The notes under the pieces were generated by a model. That model saw only the letters and a program-made list of their open reading frames with translations, was not told the DNA's origin and did no database searches. Below are positions 59,201 to 64,000 of a DNA stretch of 64,000 nucleotides, one piece after another. How positions within the stretch are numbered: the first letter of the stretch is position 1; every line of letters begins with the position of its first letter. The DNA lies in contig OX578155.1 in NCBI GenBank assembly GCA_951213105.1, positions 29,528,857-29,592,856 on the forward strand, read 5' to 3'. Made by a program: the position numbers and the translations under genes. This DNA comes from Amaurobius ferox. Taxonomy: Eukaryota; Arthropoda; Arachnida; Araneae; Amaurobiidae.

Positions 59201-61745
59201 ATGATATTAAATAGCATATATTCATTTAAATATAAAACATCATAATCCTTTTTAGCAATGCATATTAATTGAGTATTAAGCTCATTATATATAGCGAGAA
59301 TTTAGCTTACATAATCAGCTGGTCTAAGAAATTATTTATATACTGTCAAAAAATACTTCTTGATTAAATCCAGAAAATTTGCCCCAAACACAGAATATTA
59401 TATTTTAAAGTTGTTGCTTTTATGGAAAATTAGTTGGCTTACATGACTTTTAACTGATACTTTATACGTTTAGTAAGGTTGCTGAAATTATGGAACAAAA
59501 ATTTATTAGCCCAAATAAACAAAACGTACATACCAAACTAAACCTTCTTCAGTTGGGTTCTCTATTCATTAAATCACAAGGCATAATAAGGATCGATTAA
59601 TTTAATTTATAAACAAATCCCTGTAATCATTGAAAAATGACCTATGTAAATTGCTATAAATTAATTACTATTGTGCAGATAGAATTGGTACATGGGGTAT
59701 TCCAGTATCGGCTCTTTTTAAAAAAATTCACTTTTGAGTGTGTGGACTCATATATAAATCTCCTATCTACCCCCTTTTCTCTTTCTTCAAAGGAGAAATA
59801 AAATTCTACCCTTTTTCAAGCCGGTCACCTGGACACGTGAACAGTGATATAAGCAAAATGGAGCCAAAGTATCGACTTGAAAATGTGCATGTGAATGGGG
59901 TTAATTTTGGGCTCTTTCAAACACATTTAAATTAATCTTTAGTTTCTTAGGATATTAATCTTTAGTTTCTTAGGATATTAATCTTTAGTTTTTAGGATAT
60001 TAATCTTTAGTTTCTGAAGGGTTGTAGACTTATTAACATGTTCCTTTTTCTTTAAATATCCCCAAAGGAAGCAAATTGCTATAAAATATAAGCGAAGAGT
60101 TGTTCAAATCCAGCGAATAAGCCAACCAATGAAATTATAAATTTCTTGAAATTATTTTTTTCCCAAAAAATTTTCGTATTGAAGCAGGAATAAATATTTC
60201 CATTATAAGTCTCCTAACCTTTCTCTGAAAAAAGGAAAAAAAAAATAGTTATAAATTTTTCTAACTTTTGTGTGACTTTTGTTTTTCTCTGTATCTATAA
60301 TTATGTCTTCAACCTCATGACCATTATTTGAGTCAGTGGCCTGCTAACCTCACATTCAACATATCTTATGAATCTGCGAAATATAAATGCAAGATACAAC
60401 ATACAAGGTTGAATAAATGTATCAACTACCATATATACTCGCATATAAGTCGAGAAAATTGTGACAAAAAAACGCTTCAAAATGGGGGGGGGGGGGGGGG
60501 TCGACTTATAGGCGGAACCTAAAAAAGAATCGTAAGTCTAAAAGATCTTTTTTTCCCATGAGGAATCCATCCTAAAACGATGTGATAGTAATTACATAAT
60601 CATGCACTCCGAATTTCTCTGCACTTCAAAACTCCTGTGAGTCACTGCCGTCCCAATGCTCTGGACTACCAGTGTATCGTGTCATATTAAAATATGCATA
60701 CATTTTCGTTCCATGTTTATCTCTTGTTTCTCTGATTATGGCCAATCGTTTTCGACAAAAAAAATGGCTCTTCTCAGAAATAATTCTGTAACACAGATTG
60801 TTTAAAACTATAATGTAGGATTTTAAGTTGAAAGTGTTTTTTTGTTTTGTTTATTGAAGGGAGTATCTAATAACAACTGGGTGGGGGGTGGGGGGGTTAA
60901 TGAAAAAATCAGCTCAAATAATGGGTGGAAGCCAGATATTGTTTTGATTGCACGGTGGGTCAAGGACGCTTGAGAAACAGGGATGTGTGTTCTCCCATGC
61001 ATTTTGAGGATGCTGCATACTGGGAGTAACAGAATGCCTGGAGCTTGTCACATGAGAACAAGTGTTCCCAAAATGGACGGGAGACAAATGTGTCATATGT
61101 CATAGGCCTACTTGTTTGGAATCAAATTTTAAAAGGTTCCGATGAAGTTTTCATTATGGAAATTAAATTTTATTATTATATATGTGTTTTTTTTTTTTCA
61201 TTTTCAAGTGTTTTTTGAATAATTTATCAAAATTTTTTATTTTATTTCTCTTTTGAAGATCAACTTATATGCGAGTTTTGGAATTTTTTCCGATTTTCTT
61301 CTCTGTAAGTAGAGGGGTTAACTTATACGTGAAGTTAACTTATACACGAGTATATACGGTAGTTTCAAAGGCCAAAAAAGAGCCTCGTATAAAGGTAAGA
61401 ATGCATCTGCCATTGTTGATGCTAATGTTTCAAATACCCTGATGGAAGGCTCTGCCTCCTGAAACTGATATTCAACCTTCGATCATACTTCTAATTCTTT
61501 AATGATGCATTTTTTTTGTCAGGTTTATCATGGCTTTGTCCCGAACATTTCCTTTATTCATGGTATTATCTTGGGTTTACACAAGTTCTATGATTATCAA
61601 ATCCATAGTGTATGAGAAAGAAAATCGTCTGAAAGAAGTTATGAAAGTCATGGGACTTAACAATGGAGTTTTGTGGTTGGCATGGTTTATAAAATCATTC
61701 CTTAGCATGATGGCAAGTTGTTTTCTACTTATGATAATTCTAGTG
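20800..61745 (+). CDS. ABC transporter subfamily A (ABCA1/ABCA4/ABCA7-like), 5' part of gene, 14 exons, 3' partial
   Basis: Joined coding segments: 20800-20865, 22597-22690, 25948-26089, 27255-27403, 30148-30284, 32039-32230, 34163-34255, 36697-36964, 39141-39280, 43441-43563, 53940-54143, 54974-55176, 57194-57370, 61523-61745. Every junction has GT and AG borders, phases agree, and the 2211 nt read without a stop (737 residues). Seen: start [16 protein letters not shown], one early helix (26-45), a Cys-rich extracellular domain with KAMPSAG (59-65), YDNST at the exon 8/9 border, PYPCY (655-659), then helix 2 and [15 protein letters not shown] (694-708). These are signatures of full-length ABCA proteins, which move lipids or retinoid-lipids across membranes using ATP. 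Both nucleotide-binding domains should be encoded downstream of the window. Substrate cannot be told from this half; ABCA1, ABCA4 and ABCA7 are equally possible relatives, with ABCA2 less likely. No gene symbol is given because orthology is unresolved. Confidence 0.95.
20866..22596 (+). other. ABCA intron 1
   Basis: 1.7 kb, phase 0. Holds a full-length minus-strand SINE (21666-21935). Nothing else recognised; the small frames at 21329-21541 and 21751-21942 are chance or SINE shadows. Confidence 0.85.
21666..21935 (-). mobile_element. SINE family S, full-length copy, minus strand
   Basis: Minus-strand tRNA-like head (B-box complement GGAATCGAACTC; head ending near GGTTGTCGC), body with GGACCCACATATTTAA complement, and 3' end with TTGT at the left. 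Flanked by AAGTTGAAGAAGATTG (21650-21665) and AAGTTAAAGAGGATTG (21936-21951), a 16-bp target duplication with two mismatches. Confidence 0.88.
22597..22690 (+). CDS. ABCA exon 2: first transmembrane helix
   Basis: 94 nt, residues 23-54 (last codon split, phase 1). Acceptor ttttttgcag, donor gtaagt. Encodes [18 protein letters not shown], the hydrophobic first helix with the EV.WPL..FLIL pattern typical of ABCA proteins, followed by the start of the extracellular domain. Confidence 0.95.
23300..23592 (-). mobile_element. SINE family S, full-length copy, minus strand
   Basis: Same order as the copy at 21666-21935: 3' end GCCCAGCCTGTGCGTCCTACC, TGGATGGCAC, GACTGGAACCCAGAG, a G-run, ACCGTATCCTCCTTCC, GACCCACATGTTTAA, then the head with GGAATCAAACTC (degenerate B-box) and GTTAACCACTGGGCTGTC. 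A C-run sits at its 5' end. ATTGGT occurs on both sides (23285-23290, 23597-23602) but the duplication is not clean. Confidence 0.85.
23855..24607 (+). mobile_element. Helentron/DINE-1-like element, subfamily 2, copy 1
   Basis: 5' hairpin TACTTTCCCTGCAATACATG ... AATGTATAGGGAAAGTA, microsatellite TGTGTGTGTCTGTCTGTC at about 23990-24015, two internal ~140-bp direct repeats each with TGTATCCACT and GGACCGAATTTCA, and 3' end CTGCAGGGAAAGT + ATGTGCTGCTCACAT + CAGAT. T-runs on both sides. Confidence 0.62.
24612..25375 (+). mobile_element. Helentron/DINE-1-like element, subfamily 2, copy 2 (tandem)
   Basis: Starts four T residues after the previous copy ends and matches it nearly throughout. The microsatellite is longer (TGTGTGTGTCTGTCTGTGTGTCTG...). 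3' hairpin ATGTG-CTGCC-CACAT is intact. Confidence 0.62.
25948..26089 (+). CDS. ABCA exon 3: start of extracellular domain 1
   Basis: 142 nt, residues 54-101, acceptor gatacag, donor gtaagt (phase 2). Contains [16 protein letters not shown] and three cysteines at residues 54, 75 and 81, matching the N-terminal cysteine cluster of ABCA1/ABCA4 ectodomains, which is disulfide bonded in the human proteins. Two possible N-glycosylation sites: NNT (79-81 region) and NST near the exon end. Confidence 0.95.
26090..27254 (+). other. ABCA intron 3
   Basis: 1.2 kb, phase 2. Holds a possible hAT-like MITE (26351-26760) followed by a short degenerate tandem repeat (about 26775-26942) whose unit contains CCCTGTGGTGAT. 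Confidence 0.85.
26351..26760. mobile_element. Possible hAT-like MITE
   Basis: Left end CAGGGGCAAGGTCTGAC and right end (minus strand) CAGGGTTCGACATAGCC, followed inward on both sides by GGGC..CA...GGGGCCCC blocks in inverted order. Terminal CAGGG suits hAT elements, but no 8-bp duplication is visible. Confidence 0.4.
27255..27403 (+). CDS. ABCA exon 4: extracellular domain 1
   Basis: 149 nt, residues 101-151, acceptor tattttcag, donor gtaaat (phase 1). Lys/Asp/Glu-rich helical sequence ([15 protein letters not shown]...). Weakly conserved part of the ectodomain; the assignment rests on in-phase joining with both neighbours and on position. Confidence 0.88.
27843..28696. mobile_element. Long-TIR MITE, family D, copy 1
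   Basis: Left end GGTTGATAGAAAAGCATG and right end (minus strand) GGTGATTGAAAAGTTGCATG. Complementarity continues about 100 bp inwards through AAATTTTAAAA, ATATAATG.A.TGAGAA and TTTCAGTTAGG.GG..CTAAT. No transposase. A second copy lies at 34709-35675. Confidence 0.75.
28035..28115 (+). repeat. tRNA-like segment inside family D copy 1
   Basis: GCTTTTGCTCAGTGATTA (A-box-like) and GAGTTCGGTCC (B-box-like) lie in tRNA spacing, with CCCGAG/CTCGGG able to pair. Arms are incomplete and no good anticodon loop is seen: a degenerate SINE head or chance tRNA relic. Confidence 0.35.
29320..29972 (+). repeat. Dispersed intronic repeat, family C, copy 1
   Basis: Shares ordered blocks with 36140-36611, with 39880-40295 and, inverted, with 30780-31140: a GAGCTGATCA-like start, TTATATTCCAAAATTTGAAA, CAAAGAAAGTG, TTTTGGGTTCATAAATTTTA, ACTAATTCAAATT, GAATTTCATAGCTCTGTTG, and an end CTTATTATGTAAG. 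Diverged, so an old family; superfamily unknown. It may be the distal part of the same element as family D, which precedes it in two introns. Confidence 0.6.
29645..29694 (-). mobile_element. SINE family S, 3'-end fragment nested in family C
   Basis: CAACCCAGGCTGTCCAACC to GTATCTATGTGGATG, the complement of the SINE 3' end. Only about 50 bp is present. Confidence 0.75.
30148..30284 (+). CDS. ABCA exon 5: extracellular domain 1
   Basis: 137 nt, residues 151-196, acceptor atttcag, donor gtaatt (phase 0). Helical segment ending FQGVQK. Supported by phase and by position between clear exons. Confidence 0.87.
30371..30447. repeat. Short inverted repeat (hairpin) in intron 5
   Basis: AACTTACAATTTTTCCTTGA pairs with the segment ending TCAAGGGAGTATTGTAAGTT, leaving a loop of about 20-25 bases. 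Probably a tiny MITE; begins 86 bases after exon 5. Confidence 0.75.
30780..31140 (-). repeat. Dispersed intronic repeat, family C, inverted copy
   Basis: On the minus strand it repeats family C blocks: GCCAAAAGTAAAAA, ACAATATTGAAATAATTTC, ATATTCCAAAATTTGAAG, AGTCTGAGACATTATTCGC, CTGTCAAAGAAAGTGTTTG, ACTAATTTGAATT. Confidence 0.6.
32039..32230 (+). CDS. ABCA exon 6: extracellular domain 1
   Basis: 192 nt, residues 197-260, acceptor catttcag, donor gttagt (phase 0). Contains [15 protein letters not shown] and [16 protein letters not shown]; the two cysteines and SxxxFxxLCN-like stretch correspond to the middle of ABCA1-type ectodomains. Confidence 0.9.
32231..34162 (+). other. ABCA intron 6
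   Basis: 1.9 kb, phase 0. A GA tract at 32760-32773 and a C-run at 33419-33430. No transposon ends recognised. Confidence 0.85.
34163..34255 (+). CDS. ABCA exon 7: extracellular domain 1
   Basis: 93 nt, 31 residues (261-291), acceptor ttttatttacag, donor gtaagt (phase 0). No strong motif; fits by length, phase and position. Confidence 0.87.
34414..34680 (+). repeat. Diverged ~132-bp tandem duplication
   Basis: GCATTTGCAGTTACCAATTG at 34414 recurs as GCATTTATAGTTACCAATTG at 34546, and both are followed by GGTCACT.GACCTT.GG.. ACA.ATTTG..CAATGT. Confidence 0.8.
34709..35675. mobile_element. Long-TIR MITE, family D, copy 2
   Basis: Left GGTGCTCGAGAAGTCATGCA, right (minus strand) GGTTGATCGAAAAGCCGCAC. 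Inner TIR blocks AAATAGTAGAATTTTTT and CAGT.A.GA.G.ACTAATATAC are inverted copies of each other. The same ends and inner blocks as 27843-28696. Confidence 0.75.
36140..36611 (+). repeat. Dispersed intronic repeat, family C, copy 2
   Basis: Blocks GAGCTAATCA, TTTATATGCTATTTTCAAATG, TATATTCTAAAAATTGAAAA, AGTCTGAGACATTGTTTGC, AAACTAATTTGAATT, GAGTTCAACTACCCTTGTAT and end TTTATTATGTAAGAT match copies in introns 4, 5 and 9. It follows a family D copy, as in intron 4. Confidence 0.6.
36697..36964 (+). CDS. ABCA exon 8: extracellular domain 1
   Basis: 268 nt, residues 292-381 (phase 1 end), acceptor tttgtttcag, donor gtaaga. Contains [19 protein letters not shown] with Cys333 (equivalent to the I/F-CG cysteine of ABCA1), and at its 3' end VYDNST, a nearly invariant glycosylated motif in this family. 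Confidence 0.94.
37204..37265 (+). mobile_element. pogo/Tigger-like terminal fragment
   Basis: CAGTGGGCTCCCTCTAATCT ... CTTGGGACCAGAGGTTG has the look of pogo-family ends (CAGTgg..CcTc..taaTc...tGGGACCagaGGt). No partner end found, so a fragment. Confidence 0.5.
38542..38954. mobile_element. hAT-type MITE with 8-bp target duplication
   Basis: 413 bp from CAGTGATTTCCAAAGTG to ...GGAGAGCACTG (minus: CAGTGCTCTCC). Flanks TTCTAAGG (38534-38541) and TTTTAAGG (38955-38962) match at 7 of 8 bases, the hAT target length. No transposase. Confidence 0.75.
39141..39280 (+). CDS. ABCA exon 9: extracellular domain 1
   Basis: 140 nt, residues 381-427, acceptor ctttctttcag, donor gtaagt (phase 0). Reads [12 protein letters not shown] then [15 protein letters not shown], matching the family pattern LKPLLvGKIlYtPdt just before the conserved VNKTF of the next exon. 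Confidence 0.95.
39880..40295 (+). repeat. Dispersed intronic repeat, family C, copy 4 (most diverged)
   Basis: Shares ACTTGTAATATTGAAATAAT, ATATTCCGAAA, AAAGTCTGTGATGTCATTC and TTTTTATTACGCAAGATC with the other copies, in the same order. Confidence 0.5.
40735..40818 (+). repeat. 28-bp minisatellite, 3 copies plus a diverged fourth
   Basis: GAGTTTTAAGGCCAAATTAC starts at 40735, 40763 and 40791. An older unit (TTTGAGGCCAAATTACTTG) precedes at about 40711. Confidence 0.95.
41761..42332 (+). mobile_element. Tc1/mariner-type element with ~115-bp TIRs and TA target site
   Basis: Ends CAGCGTGTCCGAGAAAGATC and (minus) CAGTGTGTCCGAGAAAGATC, TA on both sides (41759-41760, 42333-42334). TIR similarity continues to AAATCTAACAGTTTTT (about 41761-41874 and 42200-42332). 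The space between holds a transposase C-terminal fragment. Confidence 0.9.
41925..42184 (+). pseudogene. Tc1/mariner-type transposase C-terminal fragment
   Basis: Reads [29 protein letters not shown] (about 41930-42006), then [20 protein letters not shown] and on to the end at 42184 ([14 protein letters not shown]). [13 protein letters not shown] surrounds the last catalytic Asp/Glu region in these transposases. An in-frame TGA and the loss of the first ~250 residues make it non-functional. Confidence 0.85.
42560..42850 (-). mobile_element. SINE family S, diverged copy, minus strand
   Basis: From left: GTCCAGAGACCCCAGACTC, CTATCCAATTTAGAACAGAACCCAG, CCTTCCCTGG, TTTTGGACCTACAAATTTA, CTCATACTCTGCGTAG, AGAGGATCGAACTCAGG (B-box complement), ATAATCACTGGACTGTTCTGG (head). 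Same order as 23300-23592 but older. Its head end is the source of the tandem units that follow. Confidence 0.75.
42728..43340 (+). repeat. 215-bp tandem array, 3 units, derived from a SINE head
   Basis: CTACAAATTT followed by TCATACTCTGCGTAG starts at 42728, 42943 and 43158, exactly 215 bp apart. Each unit holds the SINE's GGATCGAACTCAGGATCAC segment and about 100 bp of adjoining intron DNA ending GAAAATGTTCATTA. Confidence 0.95.
43441..43563 (+). CDS. ABCA exon 10: extracellular domain 1
   Basis: 123 nt, residues 428-468, acceptor tttctatttcag, donor gtagtc (phase 0; weaker donor than most). Begins [12 protein letters not shown], the family's conserved continuation after exon 9. Confidence 0.94.
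44974..45678 (+). mobile_element. Helentron/DINE-1-like element, subfamily 2, copy 3
   Basis: 5' hairpin and internal direct repeats as in 23855-24607. The microsatellite is reduced to TCTGTGTAATG. The 3' end CTGCAGGGAAAGTCCTGTGCTGCCCAGATCAGAT has point changes in the hairpin. Most diverged of the subfamily. Confidence 0.6.
46850..47590 (+). repeat. Left terminal array of TACGTA-rich ~22-26-bp units
   Basis: Units of the form TTATTATTACGTATCCACATACG repeat with steady drift, first TTACGTATCC types, then CACATACGTG types, then a higher-order GTGTTTCTACACGTATTTATTAC unit (three copies, about 47465-47570). Tyr/Ile-rich frames here are translation of the repeat, not genes. Confidence 0.9.
49123..49973 (-). 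pseudogene. Unrecognised transposon ORF remnant in the left palindrome arm
   Basis: Minus-strand pieces: a 76-residue frame (49743-49973) starting [20 protein letters not shown], then broken sequence with [20 protein letters not shown] and [18 protein letters not shown], and a second frame (49123-49350) with [20 protein letters not shown]. The 'SFlHP.GPs.sF.yP' and 'tatGRvytL' strings recall C-termini of uncharacterised proteins next to animal DNA transposons, from memory only. The right arm (+ strand) carries a more broken copy. No function assigned. Confidence 0.4.
50422..51141. mobile_element. hAT-like non-autonomous element nested in the right palindrome arm
   Basis: 720 bp, ends CAGGGTGGCCACTC and (minus) CAGGATGGCCACTC. 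AATAT lies on both sides (50417-50421, 51142-51146). The uninterrupted left arm reads GTGAAATATTAAGTG (minus), which confirms the AATAT duplication and the exact borders. Confidence 0.88.
52640..53080. repeat. Right terminal array of ACGGTAT/TACGTATGA units
   Basis: Degenerate units such as TTTTTACGTATGATAAA and ACGGTATTTATAACGTATG. Toward the end ACCGTTTAT and ATAAACAGT forms make the stretch partly self-complementary. Confidence 0.8.
53581..53852 (+). repeat. 57-60-bp minisatellite (3 copies) followed by (TTA)n
   Basis: CTCTATTTATCACTTCTGAA starts at 53581, 53638 and 53698; unit length varies with the number of TTC triplets. It merges into TTA/TTG triplets to 53852, only 87 bp before exon 11. 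Confidence 0.95.
53940..54143 (+). CDS. ABCA exon 11: extracellular domain 1
   Basis: 204 nt, residues 469-536, donor gtaaaa (phase 0). The acceptor (gattttaaag) has a poor pyrimidine tract. It is the only nearby AG that keeps the frame: the better-looking tttag at 53902-53905 leads to a stop after 16 codons. Encodes helical sequence with three N-glycosylation sites (NST, NAT, NSS). Confidence 0.88.
54144..54973 (+). other. ABCA intron 11
   Basis: 0.8 kb, phase 0; smallest intron. More than half is a foldback element (54294-54757). Confidence 0.87.
54294..54757. mobile_element. Foldback element with ~200-bp inverted arms
   Basis: The left arm (AACTTTCGATACTTTCTTAA ... GTAGATATGGAACACCCA) is repeated inverted on the right (GGGTGTTCCATATCTA ... 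AGAATTGAAAGTTTT). Loop about 70 bp (54490-54560). Arms have diverged. No clear target duplication. Confidence 0.85.
54974..55176 (+). CDS. ABCA exon 12: extracellular domain 1
   Basis: 203 nt, residues 537-604, acceptor atatttcag, donor gtttgt (phase 2). Encodes CFEMNRF, then [12 protein letters not shown] and [12 protein letters not shown], the highly conserved F/L-WAgivF...LPhhv.YKIRMd block of ABCA proteins. Confidence 0.96.
55588..55899. mobile_element. hAT-like MITE, diverged
   Basis: Left CAATGTTTTTTAAACCTTTT, right (minus) CAGTATTTTTCATAGTATGT; inner GAACCC/GGTTCTTTGGAAC blocks are inverted. Resembles Charlie-type ends. No convincing 8-bp duplication. Confidence 0.5.
56078..57002 (+). 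mobile_element. Helentron/DINE-1-like element, subfamily 1, copy 2
   Basis: Near-identical in layout to 6460-7358: 5' hairpin TACTTTCCTTATATACAT.. TAAGGAAAGTA, (GT)n tract at 56202-56232, CTCGAGATATTG.ACATTTTTC, a GGCGAGATTTTGGC block, 3' TATGAGGAAAGT, hairpin ATGTG-TTGCC-CACAT, CAGAT and T-run. Confidence 0.62.
57194..57370 (+). CDS. ABCA exon 13: end of extracellular domain 1
   Basis: 177 nt, residues 604-663, acceptor cttcttgtag, donor gtgagt (phase 2). Contains [40 protein letters not shown]. All are strongly conserved in ABCA1/ABCA4 immediately before helix 2. Confidence 0.97.
59931..60024 (+). repeat. 23-bp minisatellite, 4 copies
   Basis: TTAATCTTTAGTTTCTTAGG repeats four times, the third unit with a short deletion and the fourth drifting (TTTCTGAAGG). 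Confidence 0.95.
60429..61359. mobile_element. TA-target MITE with CCRTATATACTCG ends
   Basis: 931 bp. Left CCATATATACTCGCATATAA, right (minus) CCGTATATACTCGTGTATAA, TA on both sides. Inner blocks TCGACTTATA near 60500 and AACTTATACGTGAAG near 61320 are also related. A G-run lies at 60484-60500. No transposase; Tc1/mariner-like by target site only. Confidence 0.8.
61523..61745 (+). CDS. ABCA exon 14: transmembrane helices 2-3
   Basis: 223 nt, residues 663-737, acceptor tttttttgtcag, donor gtaagt (phase 0). Helix 2 (about 671-691: [19 protein letters not shown]), the cytosolic coupling-like helix with [15 protein letters not shown] (694-708), and helix 3 (about 711-736). Last exon in the window; the next should continue helix 3/4. 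Confidence 0.97.
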
Positions 61746-63074
61746 GTAAGTACGTTTTCTCAAATTAATAGTCATGGAAATTAAGATTTTTATCATAATT
61801 ACATTGGCTAATATCTATAAATATTATTATTATTATTGTTATATCTATAAATATGTCATACACATGTGTTTAGTGAACTTGTAAGTCTCTCTATGTAGGG
61901 TTGCTATTCATGTAAATGGGGCCCAATGTAAAAAATATTTTTAGAGCTCATAAAAATAAGAAAACAAAAAATAAAATTTATAATTTGTTATAAATATGAA
62001 AATTTTACTCTTAACAAACAGTATTTGATCATGTCATTTTATATAAAAATATAATGTAAATAAAATGAATTTTCCTGACTTTCAATTCAGCAAAATGATA
62101 TAAGGCATTCAAAATCTAAATTTTCACAAATATTGTGTTCGATGGATAACAAGATTAAATTATTTAATCTTTCTTGGCTCGTGCCATTCCCATTCGTAGG
62201 TAATTTTTTTTTATTAATTTTAACTTTGAGAAATTTCTTTTTGGCTTTGGCTGTGATCATAGGTATTGTCACTAAAATTCTCAAGGCAATTGTAAAATTT
62301 GAAAATGAATCACAAATTACATATATTTTTAAACATTCCAAAAGTGTTAAACTTGTTAAATTTTCACAAAAGTCATCTAAAAATTTTTGATTTATTCATA
62401 CAACTCACTTCTGTTAATATTAAGTTGAGAATGATTATATAAACTGATGTCCAAGTCCATGCAGCATTTTTTAAAATCATTGTTTATCATTTCACATATG
62501 TTATACAAAAACCAAAATAATTTATATTTTTCCAATTGCTGGTTATAAACATGATTATCTAATTGATGATGGAGAAAAATTATCCCGATTTTGAATTTAG
62601 ATTTTGGATCGCTTGTACTCCTGTCTTTTCTGCTCTGTGAGCAGGGCCCATGCTCCCATGAAAGATCCTAATGCTCCCATTGCAGATAATAGCATAGATG
62701 CACTAGTCTCATGCTTATTATGTGTTCATCACCAAAGAATAGCCAATATCTGCAATGGCAACGTAAAACTTCCTATTCTCCACGGTTTTTCGAGTCTCTT
62801 AGACCTGACAAATTCAGTCTCACCACATAGCACATTGAATTTTTTCAAAATTGTGATCAGGCTTGTGTTTAGTCATTTTAGCCTTGTGTAGACTGAGTAG
62901 AGTTTCAAAGAAGTGTGAATCTGGCTGTGTAGTAAGACTGAATTTGTTGGTTTCCACAGAGATTTGTAAAATTTTTGCACATAGTAAGTTTCTTAGGTCT
63001 ATTGCAGATATCGGCTATAACTTGCTAACTAGCATATAATTAGAACAAAATCAGTTCATAGTCTCACTGTCGCA

Positions 63075-63140
63075 GCTGGGGATCAAACTATAAATCTTTA
63101 AACCTGCCATCCCATGCTTTAACCATTAAACTACTGGGAT
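63075..63140 (-). repeat. tRNA-derived relic, copy 3
   Basis: On the minus strand CCCAGTAGTTTAATGGTTA ... GTTTGATCCCC, related to 5894-5964 and 6280-6349 including the flank TTTCAAGTTCTTTTCGTCAAAGT. Arms degenerate. Confidence 0.55.
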
Positions 63141-63454
63141 AAGATTTCAAGTTCTTTTCGTCAAAGTAAACCATTTAATCTTATTCATCTGAAGTCAGAT
63201 CAACATACAATTGTTGATCAGAAAGACCACCTTCGTATTCTCTGCTTTTTAATTCAGGCTAATATTATGTGTATTCATGACATTGAAACTAGCTTCACAA
63301 TTACAGGATCCTCTGAAAGTTTGCAAATGGATCTTTAAGGGTGAGCGTCAGTAAATCTTATGCCCTATCGGCGTTTTGTTAACTTTCGCGGCACACATTT
63401 TTCGCCGAATTTCTGCTCAAACAGTTGCGAAATATTTTCTAATAGATAAAATGC

Positions 63455-64000
63455 AATGCTTAGATTATATTAAAACTAAATTTATTACCCAATAAAACAT
63501 AGAATATATTTTTTTATTTTAATTCAAAATATTTTTGGTGCTGCCATCTGCTGTCGTAATTTAATTCATACCCGACTATTTTTATTTTTTAATGAACATT
63601 TTTAAATGTCTATTCCTTCTAATACAGTATTAAATACAACAACAGATCATATATAATAATGCCACAATTACGGAAACGTAATTGAACTTGGACTTGAACT
63701 TGAAAACAAAGGAACTTGAAGACAAAACTGCAGTCCTCAGTGATGTACATTCAGATCCTCTTTTCAAATTTATAGAATGAGATATTACCTTTCCGTGATT
63801 GTGGCATTAGTATATATGATCTGTTGTTGTATTTAATACTGTATTAGAAGGAATAGATATTTTAAAATGTTCATTAAAAAATAAAACTAATCGGTATGAA
63901 TTAAATTACGACAACAGATGGCAGCACCAAAAATATTTTGGATTAAAATAAAAAATATATTCTATGTTTTATTGGATATTAAATTTAGTTTTAATATAAT
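63455..64000. mobile_element. Long foldback element, right side cut by window edge
   Basis: Left arm about 63455-63682, right arm 63784 to the window end, about 95% complementary (shared strings TTTTTGGTGCTGCCATCTG, ATTAAATACAACAACAGATC, AATGCCACAAT). The loop (63683-63783) has GAACTTG repeats and no ORF. The true ends are not visible. Confidence 0.88.

Larger units (their letters stand above)
57371..61522 (+). other. ABCA intron 13
   Basis: 4.2 kb, phase 2. 57400-58430 has nothing recognised. CAGTGGCATAGCCAGAATTT at 58431 looks like a MITE end without partner. Then a 23-bp minisatellite (59931-60024) and a TA-target MITE (60429-61359). Confidence 0.85.
61746..64000 (+). other. ABCA intron 14 (continues beyond window)
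   Basis: Phase 0. Holds a tRNA-like relic (63075-63140) and a long foldback element (63455 onward). Segment 62600-62990 is less AT-rich but has no supported gene. The frames at 62087-62390 and 62604-62891 show no known domain. Confidence 0.8.

Overview
This is a window of AT-rich animal DNA. Genes have introns with GT...AG borders, intergenic and intronic DNA is full of transposon remnants, and long TA, TTA and homopolymer tracts are common. The one gene I can support is the 5' part of a full-size ABC transporter of subfamily A (ABCA1/ABCA4/ABCA7 type). Its 14 coding exons run on the + strand from 20800 to 61745 and continue beyond the right edge. The repeat-rich, multi-kilobase introns and tRNA-derived SINEs suit an invertebrate with a large genome. 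An arthropod such as a spider or other chelicerate is my best guess, but it is an inference and not proven by the sequence.

Layout. 1-10.6 kb: no supported gene. It holds a long-terminal-inverted-repeat family (copies at 1-148, 1283-3294 and 3301-3985; another at 14040-14943), microsatellites, tRNA-like repeats on the minus strand (5894-5964, 6280-6349) and a Helentron/DINE-1-like element (6460-7358). 10.64-11.59 kb: a less AT-rich island that may hold the promoter and non-coding first exon of the transporter. 11.6-20.8 kb: a dispersed 250-bp repeat pair, a pogo/Tigger-like transposase remnant with a SINE inserted in it, and a solo LTR. 20.8-61.7 kb: the ABCA exons, with introns of 0.8-10.4 kb carrying SINEs, hAT-like and TA-target MITEs, a mariner-like element, four more Helentron-like copies and, in intron 10, a 6.26-kb inverted-repeat element. 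61.7-64 kb: intron 14 with another long foldback element cut by the window edge.

The 14 exons join in a single open frame of 2211 nt (737 residues): cytoplasmic N-terminus, first membrane helix (about 26-45), the large first extracellular domain (about 46-665), then helix 2, the loop with the [15 protein letters not shown] motif and helix 3. The nucleotide-binding domains and second half lie outside the window. As far as I remember, exon sizes and phases match vertebrate ABCA4/ABCA1 exon for exon (66, 94, 142 nt at the start; 177 and 223 nt at the end), which gives strong independent support for the model.

The most unusual items are: (i) a five-copy family with a 5' hairpin, asymmetric terminal inverted repeats, an internal microsatellite and a 3' stem-loop, all in the same orientation; (ii) the 6.26-kb intron-10 element with TACGTA-rich arrays at both ends and a ~0.75-kb-arm palindrome carrying transposon ORF remnants; and (iii) nested insertions whose duplicated target sites can be read exactly.
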